This document shows positions 16,742 through 25,660 of a stretch of DNA of 33,159 nt, in pieces. The position numbers and the translations under genes are program-made. The notes under the pieces are model-generated. The model searched no databases. It worked only from the letters and a program-made list of their open reading frames with translations, and was not told where the DNA came from. Position 1 is the stretch's first letter. Each line of letters starts with the position of its first letter. Origin of the DNA: Chitinophaga pinensis (GTDB lineage Bacteria; Bacteroidota; Bacteroidia; Chitinophagales; Chitinophagaceae); assembly GCA_945878115.1 (NCBI GenBank), contig CAMDVD010000043.1:1-33159 (forward strand), written 5' to 3'.

Positions 16742-16949
16742 GTTTTATTTTTTTAATTGTTGAATGGTTTAAATAATTTTTATATTCAGCACTCAACGTA
16801 AGTAAATCGTCTATTAGATTATTGGTATAAACAGTTAATATAGTGGTTTCATTTTTTACTTTATCGACATAGAATGTGAATTTGACATTCGCCTCTTTCC
16901 GATTTGTCCATTTGAAGTAAAGCTGATGAATGTTGTAAGTCTTTATCAT
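16677..16949 (-). CDS. Small gene of unknown function upstream of and overlapping pstS
   Basis: The 90-codon frame begins with ATG at 16949. Its first 65 or so residues look like a real protein (KFTFYVDKVKNETTILTVYT, NNLIDDLLTLSAEYKNYL). The last 22 codons overlap the start of pstS by 65 bp in a different frame and read less like protein. The change occurs at a run of seven A (about 16752-16758, before ATAAAAC), where a loss of one A would end the protein at TAA just before pstS. So either the overlap is real, or the run is a frameshift or sequence error. It has no signal peptide and no recognised family. It lies in the pst operon after another small gene. Confidence 0.55.
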   Translation of the reverse strand: MIKTYNIHQLYFKWTNRKEANVKFTFYVDKVKNETTILTVYTNNLIDDLLTLSAEYKNYLNHSTIKKIKHEKNFYCIDGINHHSKYCTKY

Positions 16950-16985
16950 TTATTCTACTATCATTCATCTTTAATTGCCCTCTTC

Positions 16986-17249
16986 TCACTGTAAATCTTT
17001 TATTGGAATCGGTCGAAAAGTTGCCACCATCAAAGTTTTTGCACCTAATGAATCTGTGGCTTGATATACTTCGTGGACATTATGCGTAAACTTGATGCAA
17101 TTAATTTTATCTACATCAATCTTAAAAAAGGGAATTTTATTTTCAATATCTATTACAAGAGTTTCGTAGGTCGTTTTATTTTCCGTTTGTCCAAAACTAG
17201 CGAAGCGTATAGCGACAAGGATTAAACTTAAGATAAAAATTCCCTTCAT
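16986..17249 (-). CDS. Small exported protein of unknown function, first gene of the pst unit
   Basis: The 87-residue product starts MKGIFILSLILVAIRFASFG, a clear signal peptide with probable cleavage before QTENK. The mature part (KIDVDKINCIKFTHNVHEVY, MVATFRPIPIKDLQ) has no family I recognise. The ATG at 17249 is chosen over an in-frame TTG at 17267. It is on the same strand as, and 36 bp before, the next small gene, so it is likely the first gene of the phosphate operon. A phosphate-related role is suggested only by position. Confidence 0.6.
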   Translation of the reverse strand: MKGIFILSLILVAIRFASFGQTENKTTYETLVIDIENKIPFFKIDVDKINCIKFTHNVHEVYQATDSLGAKTLMVATFRPIPIKDLQ

Positions 17250-17386
17250 TTTTTGTTTATGTTGCAAAGATGCAATGCCTATACATCAACAATATTTTTT
17301 TAGTATTACCTAATTGTTATGTTAGTTTTTGAAATTTATCTATCGTATTTATGCAGATTACGGGAAGAATTGAATTTTAATTTTTG

Positions 17387-17414
17387 ATTCTGAGTCAAAG
17401 ACTTCGACAGAATT
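17387..17414. terminator. Possible hairpin between the PBP4 gene and the pst operon
   Basis: ATTCTG (17387-17392) and AGTC pair with GACT and CAGAAT (17408-17413) across an AAA loop, with a 4-nt bulge. It lies about 45 bp beyond the minus-strand PBP4 stop codon. There is no clear T-run, so a terminator role is weakly supported. Confidence 0.25.
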
Positions 17415-17458
17415 TTACAAATGATATTTATTATTTAAAAAAAACTAGAAGGTCATTT

Positions 17459-18853
17459 CTATTTTAAAACATCCAATAATTTGAACATTTTTTCTTTGAC
17501 AGTTTTTGGACTGCCAGCAAAATGATGCACTATGAACGCAAAGCTAATTGGCGTGCCATTGGGCAATACCATGTATCCTGTATAACTTCTTGTGCCGCCA
17601 ATATACCCACTTTTCATGGTGATATTATTGATGAGAGGCAAACTTTCAACGAAGGTGCTAGACCAGTTTTGCTGTTTATATAGCGACAATAATTTGGCTA
17701 ATGTAAACGTATTTATTTTATTGTTTGGCGCTAGTCCACTTGCATCTAGCAGTTGGATGGATTGTTCATCAACACCTAGTTTTTTCGCAAATTTTTTCAT
17801 TTCAGCAATTCCATTTAGCCAGGTACCTTGATGTGTATTTTGATGCGCCATGGTTTTGCAAAAACTCTCTGCATATAAATTCAAACTTTTTTGATTACAT
17901 GCATAAACCAATTTCGATAGGGGCGGCGATTCAATGGTTGCGATATTTATTTCATCTGCTGCTAATTCAAGATTTGCCTCTTCCACTTTAAATTTAGTTT
18001 TTAAATACGCCATGACATCCTTTTTAATGTCTTCATCTGGATGAAGACGGGCAAGTGATACTGTTTGTAGACCTTTTACGCCGCTTAAGTATCCTCGGAT
18101 TGCATATTTGCAAACACTATCTTTTATAACATAAGCAAATGCATCTTCTGTACTTGCTTCGTGTTTTTCTTTCAAGTCCAAACAGAAATCCTTTTGATTA
18201 TCCAAGCCACCATCATTATTTTTTACGACAAATTCATTTCCAATTGGCGCAATTTGCAAATCAAATTTATTCTCTTTCCAATTCAAGCCGAATACACCGG
18301 CACCATAATAATTACCATAATCTTCATCCATCCAATATTTGCTAGATGAGGAGTCTGTGAATACGTTATTGACTACACGAATATTTCCTTTCCAATATTT
18401 TACATGTAATTCTCGTAAACCCGTTTCAATTTTTGTAAAAATGGGAAGGGGTTTTGTTTCGTCAAATCGATCACTTCCAAAACTAGGATCACCACTTGCA
18501 TAAATAATGAGTTCACCATATGCGGTATCCGTTAGTATGATTCCTTTGAAATTAATCTTTGTGGTATACACAAAATCTTTTCCCAAATAATGTAATGCAG
18601 ATGCCGTGGTGAAAGTCTTGATGGTAGAGGCTGGTGGCAGAAGTAGGTTTTTATTTTTTTGATACAGAATTTTCCCATCCTTGCTATTTAAGATACATAA
18701 ACTGATATCCGCATTCTGTAATTGAGAATCAGCTTGAAATACGGTCATGGCTGCGCTTAGTTTATTCAACCTTTTTTGTGCACCGGCAACAACAGGTAAT
18801 GCGATGCCGAAAAAGAGTAGGATGGCTATTTTTGAAATGTCATTTTTTAGCAT
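17459..18853 (-). CDS. dacB: PBP4-type D-alanyl-D-alanine carboxypeptidase/endopeptidase (peptidase S13)
   Basis: The 464-residue periplasmic enzyme has the three penicillin-binding motifs of family S13: SxxK as STIK (76-79, in PPASTIKTFTT), SxN as SLN (323-325, in KSLNLYAES) and KTG-like KSG (414-416, in MKSGYIGGTRSYTGYM). It removes the terminal D-Ala or cuts D-Ala-mDAP cross-links of peptidoglycan. The ATG at 18853 (MLKNDISKIAILLFFGIALP) gives a proper signal peptide; the longer frame would begin with TTG at 18871. It is divergent from the L,D-transpeptidase gene and close to PBP1C, so the three form a cell-wall cluster. KSG instead of KTG is a conservative variation. Confidence 0.9.
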   Translation of the reverse strand: MLKNDISKIAILLFFGIALPVVAGAQKRLNKLSAAMTVFQADSQLQNADISLCILNSKDGKILYQKNKNLLLPPASTIKTFTTASALHYLGKDFVYTTKINFKGIILTDTAYGELIIYASGDPSFGSDRFDETKPLPIFTKIETGLRELHVKYWKGNIRVVNNVFTDSSSSKYWMDEDYGNYYGAGVFGLNWKENKFDLQIAPIGNEFVVKNNDGGLDNQKDFCLDLKEKHEASTEDAFAYVIKDSVCKYAIRGYLSGVKGLQTVSLARLHPDEDIKKDVMAYLKTKFKVEEANLELAADEINIATIESPPLSKLVYACNQKSLNLYAESFCKTMAHQNTHQGTWLNGIAEMKKFAKKLGVDEQSIQLLDASGLAPNNKINTFTLAKLLSLYKQQNWSSTFVESLPLINNITMKSGYIGGTRSYTGYMVLPNGTPISFAFIVHHFAGSPKTVKEKMFKLLDVLK

Positions 18854-18900
18854 GCGTGAATATAGTTTCAATTTTTTTGAAAAAAAATATTCAACGGTAT

Positions 18901-18912
18901 GGAAAATTTTCC
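18901..18912. promoter_or_regulatory. Perfect palindrome between divergent cell-wall genes
   Basis: GGAAAATTTTCC is a 12-bp perfect palindrome centred in the 87-bp gap between the divergent PBP4 and L,D-transpeptidase start codons. It could be an operator for both. AT-rich DNA gives such palindromes by chance at some rate, so confidence is low. Confidence 0.25.
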
Positions 18913-18940
18913 TTCCTACATCGTCGGGGAAATTTTTTAT

Positions 18941-19447
18941 ATGAGAAAAATATTCCTTGTCTTACTTTGTCACTTCTCTCTATTTGGACATGCAACCAAA
19001 ACGACACAAAAAGTAAAAACCAATTCTGTAGACTCTATTGTAGTTTACAAATCCCAAAAAATAATGACACTGTATAGTCAGCGAATCCCTATTAAAACAT
19101 ATACCATATCTATTGGAGAAAACCCAATAGGGCATAAACAAAAACAAGGTGATAATCGCACACCAGAAGGGTTGTACACCATTACAGATAAAAATCCTAA
19201 TAGTGCTTACTATAAAAACCTAGGCATATCTTATCCCAATCTGAAAGATAAAAATCAAGCTAAAAAAAAGCATGTTTCCGCTGGTGGAAATATTAAAATA
19301 CACGGTTATACAGACACAGAAGGTTCCAGTAAAAATCGTTTAGTGCGCTATGCATATACATGGGGTTGCATCAACGTATGCAATGCGGATATGGATGAAG
19401 TTTATGATTGGGTAAAAGTTGGTGCAGTGATTTATATCTGTCCGTAG
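18941..19447 (+). CDS. L,D-transpeptidase (YkuD domain) family protein
   Basis: The 168-residue protein has a signal peptide (MRKIFLVLLCHFSLFGHA) when started at the ATG at 18941. The longer in-frame start at 18899 would bury it. The YkuD catalytic elements are IKIHGYTD (His121) and YTWGCINV (Cys143); the residue two before Cys is Trp rather than the His of classic SHGC motifs, as in YafK-like members with TxGCIA/N and MDE(L/V)Y. SIGENPIGHKQKQGDNRTPE and GLYTITDKN are typical of the domain. The family forms 3-3 cross-links, attaches proteins to peptidoglycan, or cleaves such links. It is divergent from PBP4 and convergent with PBP1C, 24 bp between stop codons. Confidence 0.85.
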   Translation: MRKIFLVLLCHFSLFGHATKTTQKVKTNSVDSIVVYKSQKIMTLYSQRIPIKTYTISIGENPIGHKQKQGDNRTPEGLYTITDKNPNSAYYKNLGISYPNLKDKNQAKKKHVSAGGNIKIHGYTDTEGSSKNRLVRYAYTWGCINVCNADMDEVYDWVKVGAVIYICP

Positions 19448-19471
19448 GATATTTAAACCTATTTCCTCATC

Positions 19472-21805
19472 CTATCTCCCAACCACTTCAAACGCGCATC
19501 GAATACTCAATCCATTTTCATCAATCAGATTTAATACATGTTTGCCGATGCTAGGATTTAAAGCCATTTGGTGAATTTGTGATGTCTCTCCTAAATATTC
19601 ATTATCGAGATGCCAGTAAATTTTGGTCAAACTATTTTTATGCGTTGCTTCAAATATAGTCTTACCTTGGCTTTCATCTAATTGGATTGGAATGAGAATT
19701 TTTGAACCTGGTTTTGGATACAATAAACTCATCGCATTGTCTGAAATTTTCGCCAAACAATCCGCTTTATAATTTGGTAAAGGCACAAAGTTTGGATGAT
19801 TGAGTTTATAATATTTTTCAATTAACGGCGGCAATACAAAATAAGTTTGTGTGGTCATTTGATTTACGTCTTCACATTGGCTATCTACTCTAAACGTTTT
19901 TGTTTTATCTAGCAAAATGGATTGATGATAAGGGCAAGCAGTGGTTTGTAAACAAGTAGTTGGAATCCATACACTATCTACATGCACACAATTTGCAGAT
20001 GTTCGGTAGCCACTTTCTCTACATAGGGCAATCCGTGATAATTCTTCATTTGGTGGAGAAAACCATTTTTGCTTACTAGGCAAAATGGAAAATAAATCGA
20101 ACAAAATAGGTGCTGAAGTTTTTATTCCCACCAAGCCTGTACGTCCTTCTCCATCTGCATTTCCTGTCCATACACTGACTATATATTCGGGCGTAATTCC
20201 AATTGCCCAAGCATCTCGATTGCCAAAACTTGTTCCTGTTTTCCAAGCAATTTTTTTACTGGTTTCAAACACTTTCCAATTGCCTTCTTCGTCTGGCCTA
20301 TTCAATTGGGTCATCGCTTCAAAAGTGCTATAGATACAAGCACGATTCATAATAAAATTTTTTGATTTGATTTTTTCTTGATTGCAGAGATACATATGTT
20401 GCGTGCTAGTATTGTTTAATTGCATTGTCATTTCAGCATACACACGATGCAAATCGAAAAGGCTAACTTCTGCTCCACCTAATATTAAGGATAATCCATA
20501 ATGTGTTGGGGAACGATGGATGGAATGAAAACCTAGCGTCTTCAAGTCGTTGTGAAATTTTGCCAATCCATAATCCTGCAATAATTTAACCATCGGAATG
20601 TTCAAACTTCTTGCCAAGGCTTCTTGCGCAGGCACAGCACCATCATAACTTTTGTTGTAATTTTTTGGCGAAAATTTGCCGAACTGAATAGGTATATCTG
20701 GAATTATTGTATACGGTGTGATGATTCCATTTTCCAAACTTTTTTCAAATAATAATGGCTTCAAAATACTACCCGAACTCCTTGGTGCGACTATACAATT
20801 TACATCATTGGCATGTTCTTTAGTTGCAGAAAAAGTATTGCCGATATACGCGATAATGCCTCCTGTTTTAACGGAACTAATCAATATAGCACCATTGAAT
20901 ATTTTATTCCCACTCATTTGTTCGAGGTGGGTTTGTAAAATATGTTGCGCTTGTTGTTGAACCTGCGCATCAATGCTACTTTGAATACAAGTACCTTGAT
21001 GCCCGCTTGCTATGAATTGCTGTAAAAGATGCGGTGCCAATTGCGGCAAGGGTAGGGGCCTGTTAGGCAAAGGCTCATGAACGGCTAAAAAATAGGTGGT
21101 ACTATCAATCGTATTTGTTGCTAATAATCGTTGTAATAATCGGTTCCGTTTTTTTAGCAATCGATCATGATTTTTACCAGGATAAATTAAGCCAGGTGCA
21201 TTCGGCAATACCGCTAAAGTAGCACTTTCTGCCCAACCTAATTTGAAACTACTTCTTCCGTAATAGCGCCATGAAGCGGCTTCTAGTCCTTCTACATTAT
21301 TTCCAAATGGCGCATGTGAAGCATATAAATTGAGAATCTCCTTTTTCGTGCATCGCATTTCTAAACGCGTTGCCAATATCATTTCTAGAATTTTTTCTTT
21401 ATAGGTTCGTGCTGGATTATGTCTCATTAATCGTATCGTTTGCATAGTGATGGTACTCGCGCCGCTTCTTCTTTTGTTTGATTTTAAATTTTGAAAAATA
21501 GCCCTTATCAAACCTTGTATACTAATTCCAACGTGATGATAATAATGATGGTCTTCAAATTGTAAGAGGCAGGTTTCGAATTTTTTGGGAATGCTGTCGC
21601 TTGGTGGAAAACGCCATTGTTGATCAAGTGAAATTTTGGCGCCCAATAATTCGCCATTACTATCTAATAGTACGGTAGAATAATCATCTTGAAACAACTT
21701 TTTAGGTAAGGCAAATAGATACCAAATCAAAAAGGAAATAACACCAATCCAAAGTATTCTTTTGGGAATAGATAAATTTTTGATTTGGGTTAAAATGAAT
21801 TTCAC
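19472..21805 (-). CDS. pbpC: Penicillin-binding protein 1C
   Basis: The 777-residue bifunctional enzyme has an N-terminal membrane anchor (about 16-33), a glycosyltransferase family 51 domain (EDHHYYHH at 84-91 with catalytic Glu84; RSGASTITMQ at 113-122), and a transpeptidase domain with SILK (346-349), SLN (400-402) and KTG (522-524). The C-terminal 90 residues match a BiPBP_C-type domain (about 690-777). It polymerises and cross-links peptidoglycan at the outer face of the inner membrane. It starts with GTG at 21805. The alpha-2-macroglobulin gene that often neighbours pbpC is not seen here. Its upstream region is shared with the divergent sensor kinase gene (89 bp). Confidence 0.95.
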   Translation of the reverse strand: MKFILTQIKNLSIPKRILWIGVISFLIWYLFALPKKLFQDDYSTVLLDSNGELLGAKISLDQQWRFPPSDSIPKKFETCLLQFEDHHYYHHVGISIQGLIRAIFQNLKSNKRRSGASTITMQTIRLMRHNPARTYKEKILEMILATRLEMRCTKKEILNLYASHAPFGNNVEGLEAASWRYYGRSSFKLGWAESATLAVLPNAPGLIYPGKNHDRLLKKRNRLLQRLLATNTIDSTTYFLAVHEPLPNRPLPLPQLAPHLLQQFIASGHQGTCIQSSIDAQVQQQAQHILQTHLEQMSGNKIFNGAILISSVKTGGIIAYIGNTFSATKEHANDVNCIVAPRSSGSILKPLLFEKSLENGIITPYTIIPDIPIQFGKFSPKNYNKSYDGAVPAQEALARSLNIPMVKLLQDYGLAKFHNDLKTLGFHSIHRSPTHYGLSLILGGAEVSLFDLHRVYAEMTMQLNNTSTQHMYLCNQEKIKSKNFIMNRACIYSTFEAMTQLNRPDEEGNWKVFETSKKIAWKTGTSFGNRDAWAIGITPEYIVSVWTGNADGEGRTGLVGIKTSAPILFDLFSILPSKQKWFSPPNEELSRIALCRESGYRTSANCVHVDSVWIPTTCLQTTACPYHQSILLDKTKTFRVDSQCEDVNQMTTQTYFVLPPLIEKYYKLNHPNFVPLPNYKADCLAKISDNAMSLLYPKPGSKILIPIQLDESQGKTIFEATHKNSLTKIYWHLDNEYLGETSQIHQMALNPSIGKHVLNLIDENGLSIRCAFEVVGR

Positions 21806-21881
21806 GGCGTAAAACTAGCAAGTCAATTTGATGTAGTATTTTGCTTTAGTATTCGTATGTAAATTAATGATAAGCGTGTTG

Positions 21882-21889
21882 TATTTTTG
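21882..21889 (+). promoter_or_regulatory. -7 element TATTTTTG just before a GTG start
   Basis: TATTTTTG fits TAnnTTTG and ends 5 bp before the GTG at 21895, which implies a very short or absent leader. No TTG was seen at the expected -33 distance. Same arrangement as at 2543-2558. Confidence 0.3.
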
Positions 21890-21894
21890 AAAAA

Positions 21895-24800
21895 GTGAAA
21901 AAGCTATTCTCTCTCCTTTTAGCCTTGGTATGTTCCTGTGCAATCGCGCAGCAATATAATTTTAGGAACTATTCGGTGAAAGAAGGTGTAGCACAATCGC
22001 AAGTGTATTGCATGATACAAGACAGTCGCGGGTATTTATGGATGGGCACAAGAGGTGGCGGTATTACTAGATTTGACGGAATGACTTTTACCACCTTTAC
22101 CAATAAAAATGGGTTGTCGAATAATGTCATTAACTGTATTAAGGAAGATGCACAAAAGAATATTTGGATAGGAACGAATGATGGATTGAGTTTCTATAAT
22201 GGAAGAGAATTTAAAAACTACTATCTAACAAAAAATAAAGTTGTAGCTATTCTAGAAATAGATTTTGACGTAAAACAAAATATATGGATTGCGAGTAGTG
22301 AGGGCCTTTTACAATTTCATCATCATCATTTCGAGAATATTTCGGCCGAGGTAAAAGACAAACAACATGCTGTCAATTCTGTACTATGCAGCCGTAATGG
22401 AAACATCTATTATGCGAACGCAAATGGCTTTTTTACATTAAAAAGAAATCATAATAATTATTCAGTTTCTCTAAATAAAAACTATACACAAATCAATTGT
22501 ATTCGCGAAGACAAACAACAAACCATTTGGCTTGGCACCTATGGTATGGGCGTTTGGGTTGGTAATGGAACTGATTTTATGCCATTGAGTGCGCTTCCCA
22601 TTTTAAAAAATAGTGTCGTTTGGAATATCAATTTCGATAAGAAAAATAATGCTTGGTTATCGACTTTAAATAATGGCGTTATCGAGTACAATGTACAAAG
22701 CAAACAAATCAATATTCTAAGCGAACAAGAAGGCTTAGGCAATAACCATGTGCGTTGTATGCTAGAAGATCAAAGTGGAAATTTTTGGTTTGGAACTTCT
22801 GGTGGTGGTGTAAGTAATTACTTTGGTAAACTGTTTACCCACTACGATAAAAGCAATGGTCTCGGCGGAAATTTTATTTATAGCATTTTTAAAGACCATG
22901 AAAATAAAACGTGGATTGGTACAGGGAATAAGGGCTTGACGATTTTGGATAGCTCAGTTTTTTATACCAAGAATGCGAGCAATGGCTTTGCAGATGTAAA
23001 GGTCAAAGCAATAGCTGAAGATAATTTTGGGACTAAATATTTTGGTACTGATGGAGATGGGTTATACATATTACAAGACAATCATTTTGAACAAATTGAA
23101 AAGCTAAACAAACAGTATATCCGTAGTATCGTTAAGGATAAGGAAGGCAATATTTGGGTCGCAACTTCTGGCAATGGGATTTATAAAATTACCCCTTCCC
23201 ATTATAGTAAAGGCAATAATTTAATCATTAGTAATTTCAATGTAAGTAATGGGATTTGGCAAAATAGAATCACCACTTTAATTTGTGATGCTGAAAATAG
23301 AATTTGGTATGGCACTGAAAATTCTGGTGTTGGTTGTATAGGTTCTGAAATTAATATTCGAATGAAGGATGGCTTGCCTTCTGATAATATTCGATGTTTA
23401 GTAGAAGATAAAAAAAATACTTTATGGATTGGAACTGCTGGCGATGGAATTGCTTACATGTCGCTGGTAGATAGCAATTGTAGAATACATCCTGTGGATA
23501 ATGAAAAGCTCACATCCACCAATATTTACCTCATGGCATGTGATAGTAAAAACAATTTATTACTCGGTTCTGAATCTGGAATTGATAATGTTGTATTAGA
23601 TAAGGACAGGCAAATAATTTATGTCAAACATTATAGTAAAGGGGATGGATTTCTAGGAATTGAAACTTGTCAGAATGCGGTATGTGATAATGGAGATGGT
23701 ACTTTTTGGTTTGGTACAATTAATGGCTTGACAAAATATAATCCTTTCAATTTGGTGAAGAATGCAAATGAAACCATTACTACAATTACGGATGTCCGAC
23801 TGTTTTATATTTCTTTAAGTAATACAAAATATAAGCAAGTAGTAGGCGATTGGAATCAAGTAAAAAATATCGATTTGCCTTATAGCAAAAATCATTTAAG
23901 TTTTGATTTCATCGGCATTAATTTTAGTAACCCAGATGCTGTAAAATATAAATGGCAACTAGAAAATTTTGATCCAGTATGGTCGCCTGAAAGTAAGCAG
24001 CGTACAGTAACGTATAGCAATATTCCGCCAGGCGATTATGTGTTTAAAGTGATTTCTTGCAATGAAGATGGCGTATGGAATAAGGCTCCTACGACCATTC
24101 AAATTCATATTCGGAAACCATTTTGGATGGAGTGGTTGTTTATAATTTCTGGGTGTATTATTTTGTTCGGTTTGATCTGGTTTATTTTCAAACAAAGAGA
24201 AAAAAGTATTAAACAAAAGGCGAGTGAACAACAACAAAAAATTATCTTGGAAAAGGATTTAATAGAATTGGAGCATAAGGCTTTGCGATTGCAAATGAAT
24301 CCGCACTTTATTTTTAATGCATTGAATTCCATTCAATCGCAAATAGGTACAGACAATGAACAAAATGCGCGCTATTATCTGGCGAAGTTTAGTAAACTGA
24401 TGCGGCAAATATTGGACAATTCCAGAAATAGTTTAATCACTTTACAAGATGAAATTTCTATGTTGGAAAATTATTTATTGGTTGAAAAATTCTGCAACAA
24501 TAATTCATTCGACTATGCTATACATGTGCAAGATGATTTGGAAGTAGACTATATAAAAATCCCACCCATGATTTTGCAACCTTTTGTGGAAAATGCGATA
24601 AAGCATGGTATGAAATATTTGGTCAATAAAACTGGTTTCATAGAGGTTTCTTTTACAGTGCAGGATAATATGCTATTGTGTTCTGTTTCAGACAATGGCA
24701 TTGGTAGAAAAAAAGCCGAAGAGTTAAATAAAAAAAGTAGTGACGATTTTCATAAGTCAACCGCTTTGGCAGTGACCCAGGAGCGTTTAAATTTATTGCA

Positions 24801-24900
24801 TCAGCAAAAAAATGAAAGCCATATTCACATCATAGATTTGTATGATGAATCGGGTGAAGCGCTCGGCACTAAAGTAGATGTAGAAATTCCAATCAAATAA
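21895..24900 (+). CDS. Sensor histidine kinase with regulator propeller (Reg_prop/Y_Y_Y/LytS type)
   Basis: The 1001-residue protein has a signal peptide (MKKLFSLLLALVCSCAIAQ), a periplasmic propeller of many Reg_prop blades up to about residue 640 (IWIGTNDGLSFYNG, NFWFGTSGGGVSNY, LWIGTAGDGIAYM), a Y_Y_Y domain at about 655-738 (YKWQLENFDPVW, YSNIPPGDYVFKV) and one membrane segment at about 748-768. The cytoplasmic His_kinase domain has NPHFIFNALNS with His804 as likely phosphate acceptor, and the ATPase has QPFVENAIKHG (Asn900) and VSDNGIG. It senses an extracytoplasmic signal and phosphorylates the LytTR regulator encoded one base downstream. The start is GTG at 21895; no in-frame ATG fits the signal peptide. 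Unlike hybrid systems of gut Bacteroides, the regulator is separate. The ligand is unknown; the nearest neighbour is pbpC, divergent. Confidence 0.93.
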   Translation: MKKLFSLLLALVCSCAIAQQYNFRNYSVKEGVAQSQVYCMIQDSRGYLWMGTRGGGITRFDGMTFTTFTNKNGLSNNVINCIKEDAQKNIWIGTNDGLSFYNGREFKNYYLTKNKVVAILEIDFDVKQNIWIASSEGLLQFHHHHFENISAEVKDKQHAVNSVLCSRNGNIYYANANGFFTLKRNHNNYSVSLNKNYTQINCIREDKQQTIWLGTYGMGVWVGNGTDFMPLSALPILKNSVVWNINFDKKNNAWLSTLNNGVIEYNVQSKQINILSEQEGLGNNHVRCMLEDQSGNFWFGTSGGGVSNYFGKLFTHYDKSNGLGGNFIYSIFKDHENKTWIGTGNKGLTILDSSVFYTKNASNGFADVKVKAIAEDNFGTKYFGTDGDGLYILQDNHFEQIEKLNKQYIRSIVKDKEGNIWVATSGNGIYKITPSHYSKGNNLIISNFNVSNGIWQNRITTLICDAENRIWYGTENSGVGCIGSEINIRMKDGLPSDNIRCLVEDKKNTLWIGTAGDGIAYMSLVDSNCRIHPVDNEKLTSTNIYLMACDSKNNLLLGSESGIDNVVLDKDRQIIYVKHYSKGDGFLGIETCQNAVCDNGDGTFWFGTINGLTKYNPFNLVKNANETITTITDVRLFYISLSNTKYKQVVGDWNQVKNIDLPYSKNHLSFDFIGINFSNPDAVKYKWQLENFDPVWSPESKQRTVTYSNIPPGDYVFKVISCNEDGVWNKAPTTIQIHIRKPFWMEWLFIISGCIILFGLIWFIFKQREKSIKQKASEQQQKIILEKDLIELEHKALRLQMNPHFIFNALNSIQSQIGTDNEQNARYYLAKFSKLMRQILDNSRNSLITLQDEISMLENYLLVEKFCNNNSFDYAIHVQDDLEVDYIKIPPMILQPFVENAIKHGMKYLVNKTGFIEVSFTVQDNMLLCSVSDNGIGRKKAEELNKKSSDDFHKSTALAVTQERLNLLHQQKNESHIHIIDLYDESGEALGTKVDVEIPIK

Positions 24901-24901
24901 A

Positions 24902-25660
24902 ATGAACATGATAAAAGCAATTTTAATAGACGATATAGAACATGCAAGAGTAACCTTGCGTAAGGATTTAGAAACTTATGCGAGTGATGTAGAAATCATT
25001 GGAGAAGCGAGTGGCGTGATTGAAGGTGCGAAATTATTAAAGAAATTACAGCCTGATATTTTGTTTCTGGATATACAGATGCAGGACGGAAGCGGATTTG
25101 ATTTGTTAGATATTTTACCAGAAATACATTTCAATATTATTTTCATCACTGCCTCAGACGCACATGCCATCAAGGCTTTTCGGTATTCTGCCATCGATTA
25201 TTTATTGAAACCTGTAGATCCTGATGAATTAATAGCTTCTTTGCAAAAGTATAGAAATCAATCTGTCGGTGCACAAAAAAGCAACCACGAAAAATACCAA
25301 TTGCTCAAGGAAAATTTATTAAACCAACATAAGCCACAAACAAGACTTGCATTAAATTCGCAAGAAAAAATTTATATCGTAAACATCCATGATATCATTC
25401 GTTGTGAAAGTAGTGGCAACTACACAGAATTTTATTTTACAGAAAATAAAAAATTACTAGTGACGAAAACAATGAAAGAATATGAAGACTTATTGGCACC
25501 GCAAGGTTTTTTCCGGGTACATCAATCCCATTTAATCAACACAGCATATATCCAAGAATTTATTAAAAGTGATGAGACTTTGCGGATGATAGACAACTCA
25601 AGGATACCAGTCTCGACTAGAAGAAAAGCAGAAGTGATGAAGATGTTGGAGGAGTTGTAA
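24902..25660 (+). CDS. LytTR-family response regulator
   Basis: The 252-residue regulator has a receiver domain with the acidic pair DD (10-11), phosphate acceptor Asp57 (ILFLDIQMQDGSGFDLL), Thr83 (FITAS) and Lys103 (LLKP), then a LytTR DNA-binding domain at about 150-250 (EKIYIVNIHDIIRCESSGNY, FFRVHQSHLINTAYI). It is the partner of the kinase, with a 1-bp gap between the genes. LytTR regulators bind paired short direct repeats upstream of targets; no obvious pair was found here. An ATG two codons later (24908) is an equally good start. Its stop codon is the first base triplet of a strong hairpin. Confidence 0.95.
   Translation: MNMIKAILIDDIEHARVTLRKDLETYASDVEIIGEASGVIEGAKLLKKLQPDILFLDIQMQDGSGFDLLDILPEIHFNIIFITASDAHAIKAFRYSAIDYLLKPVDPDELIASLQKYRNQSVGAQKSNHEKYQLLKENLLNQHKPQTRLALNSQEKIYIVNIHDIIRCESSGNYTEFYFTENKKLLVTKTMKEYEDLLAPQGFFRVHQSHLINTAYIQEFIKSDETLRMIDNSRIPVSTRRKAEVMKMLEEL

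Noticed and set aside
17265-17292. CATCTTTG on the minus strand as a -7 element for the pst operon
   Set aside because: It lacks the TA start of the consensus and has TTG only at 14 or 17 bp; too weak to call. No convincing PHO-box-like direct repeat was found either.
18854-18871. TTG at 18871 as start of the PBP4-type gene
   Set aside because: The ATG at 18853 gives a standard signal peptide.
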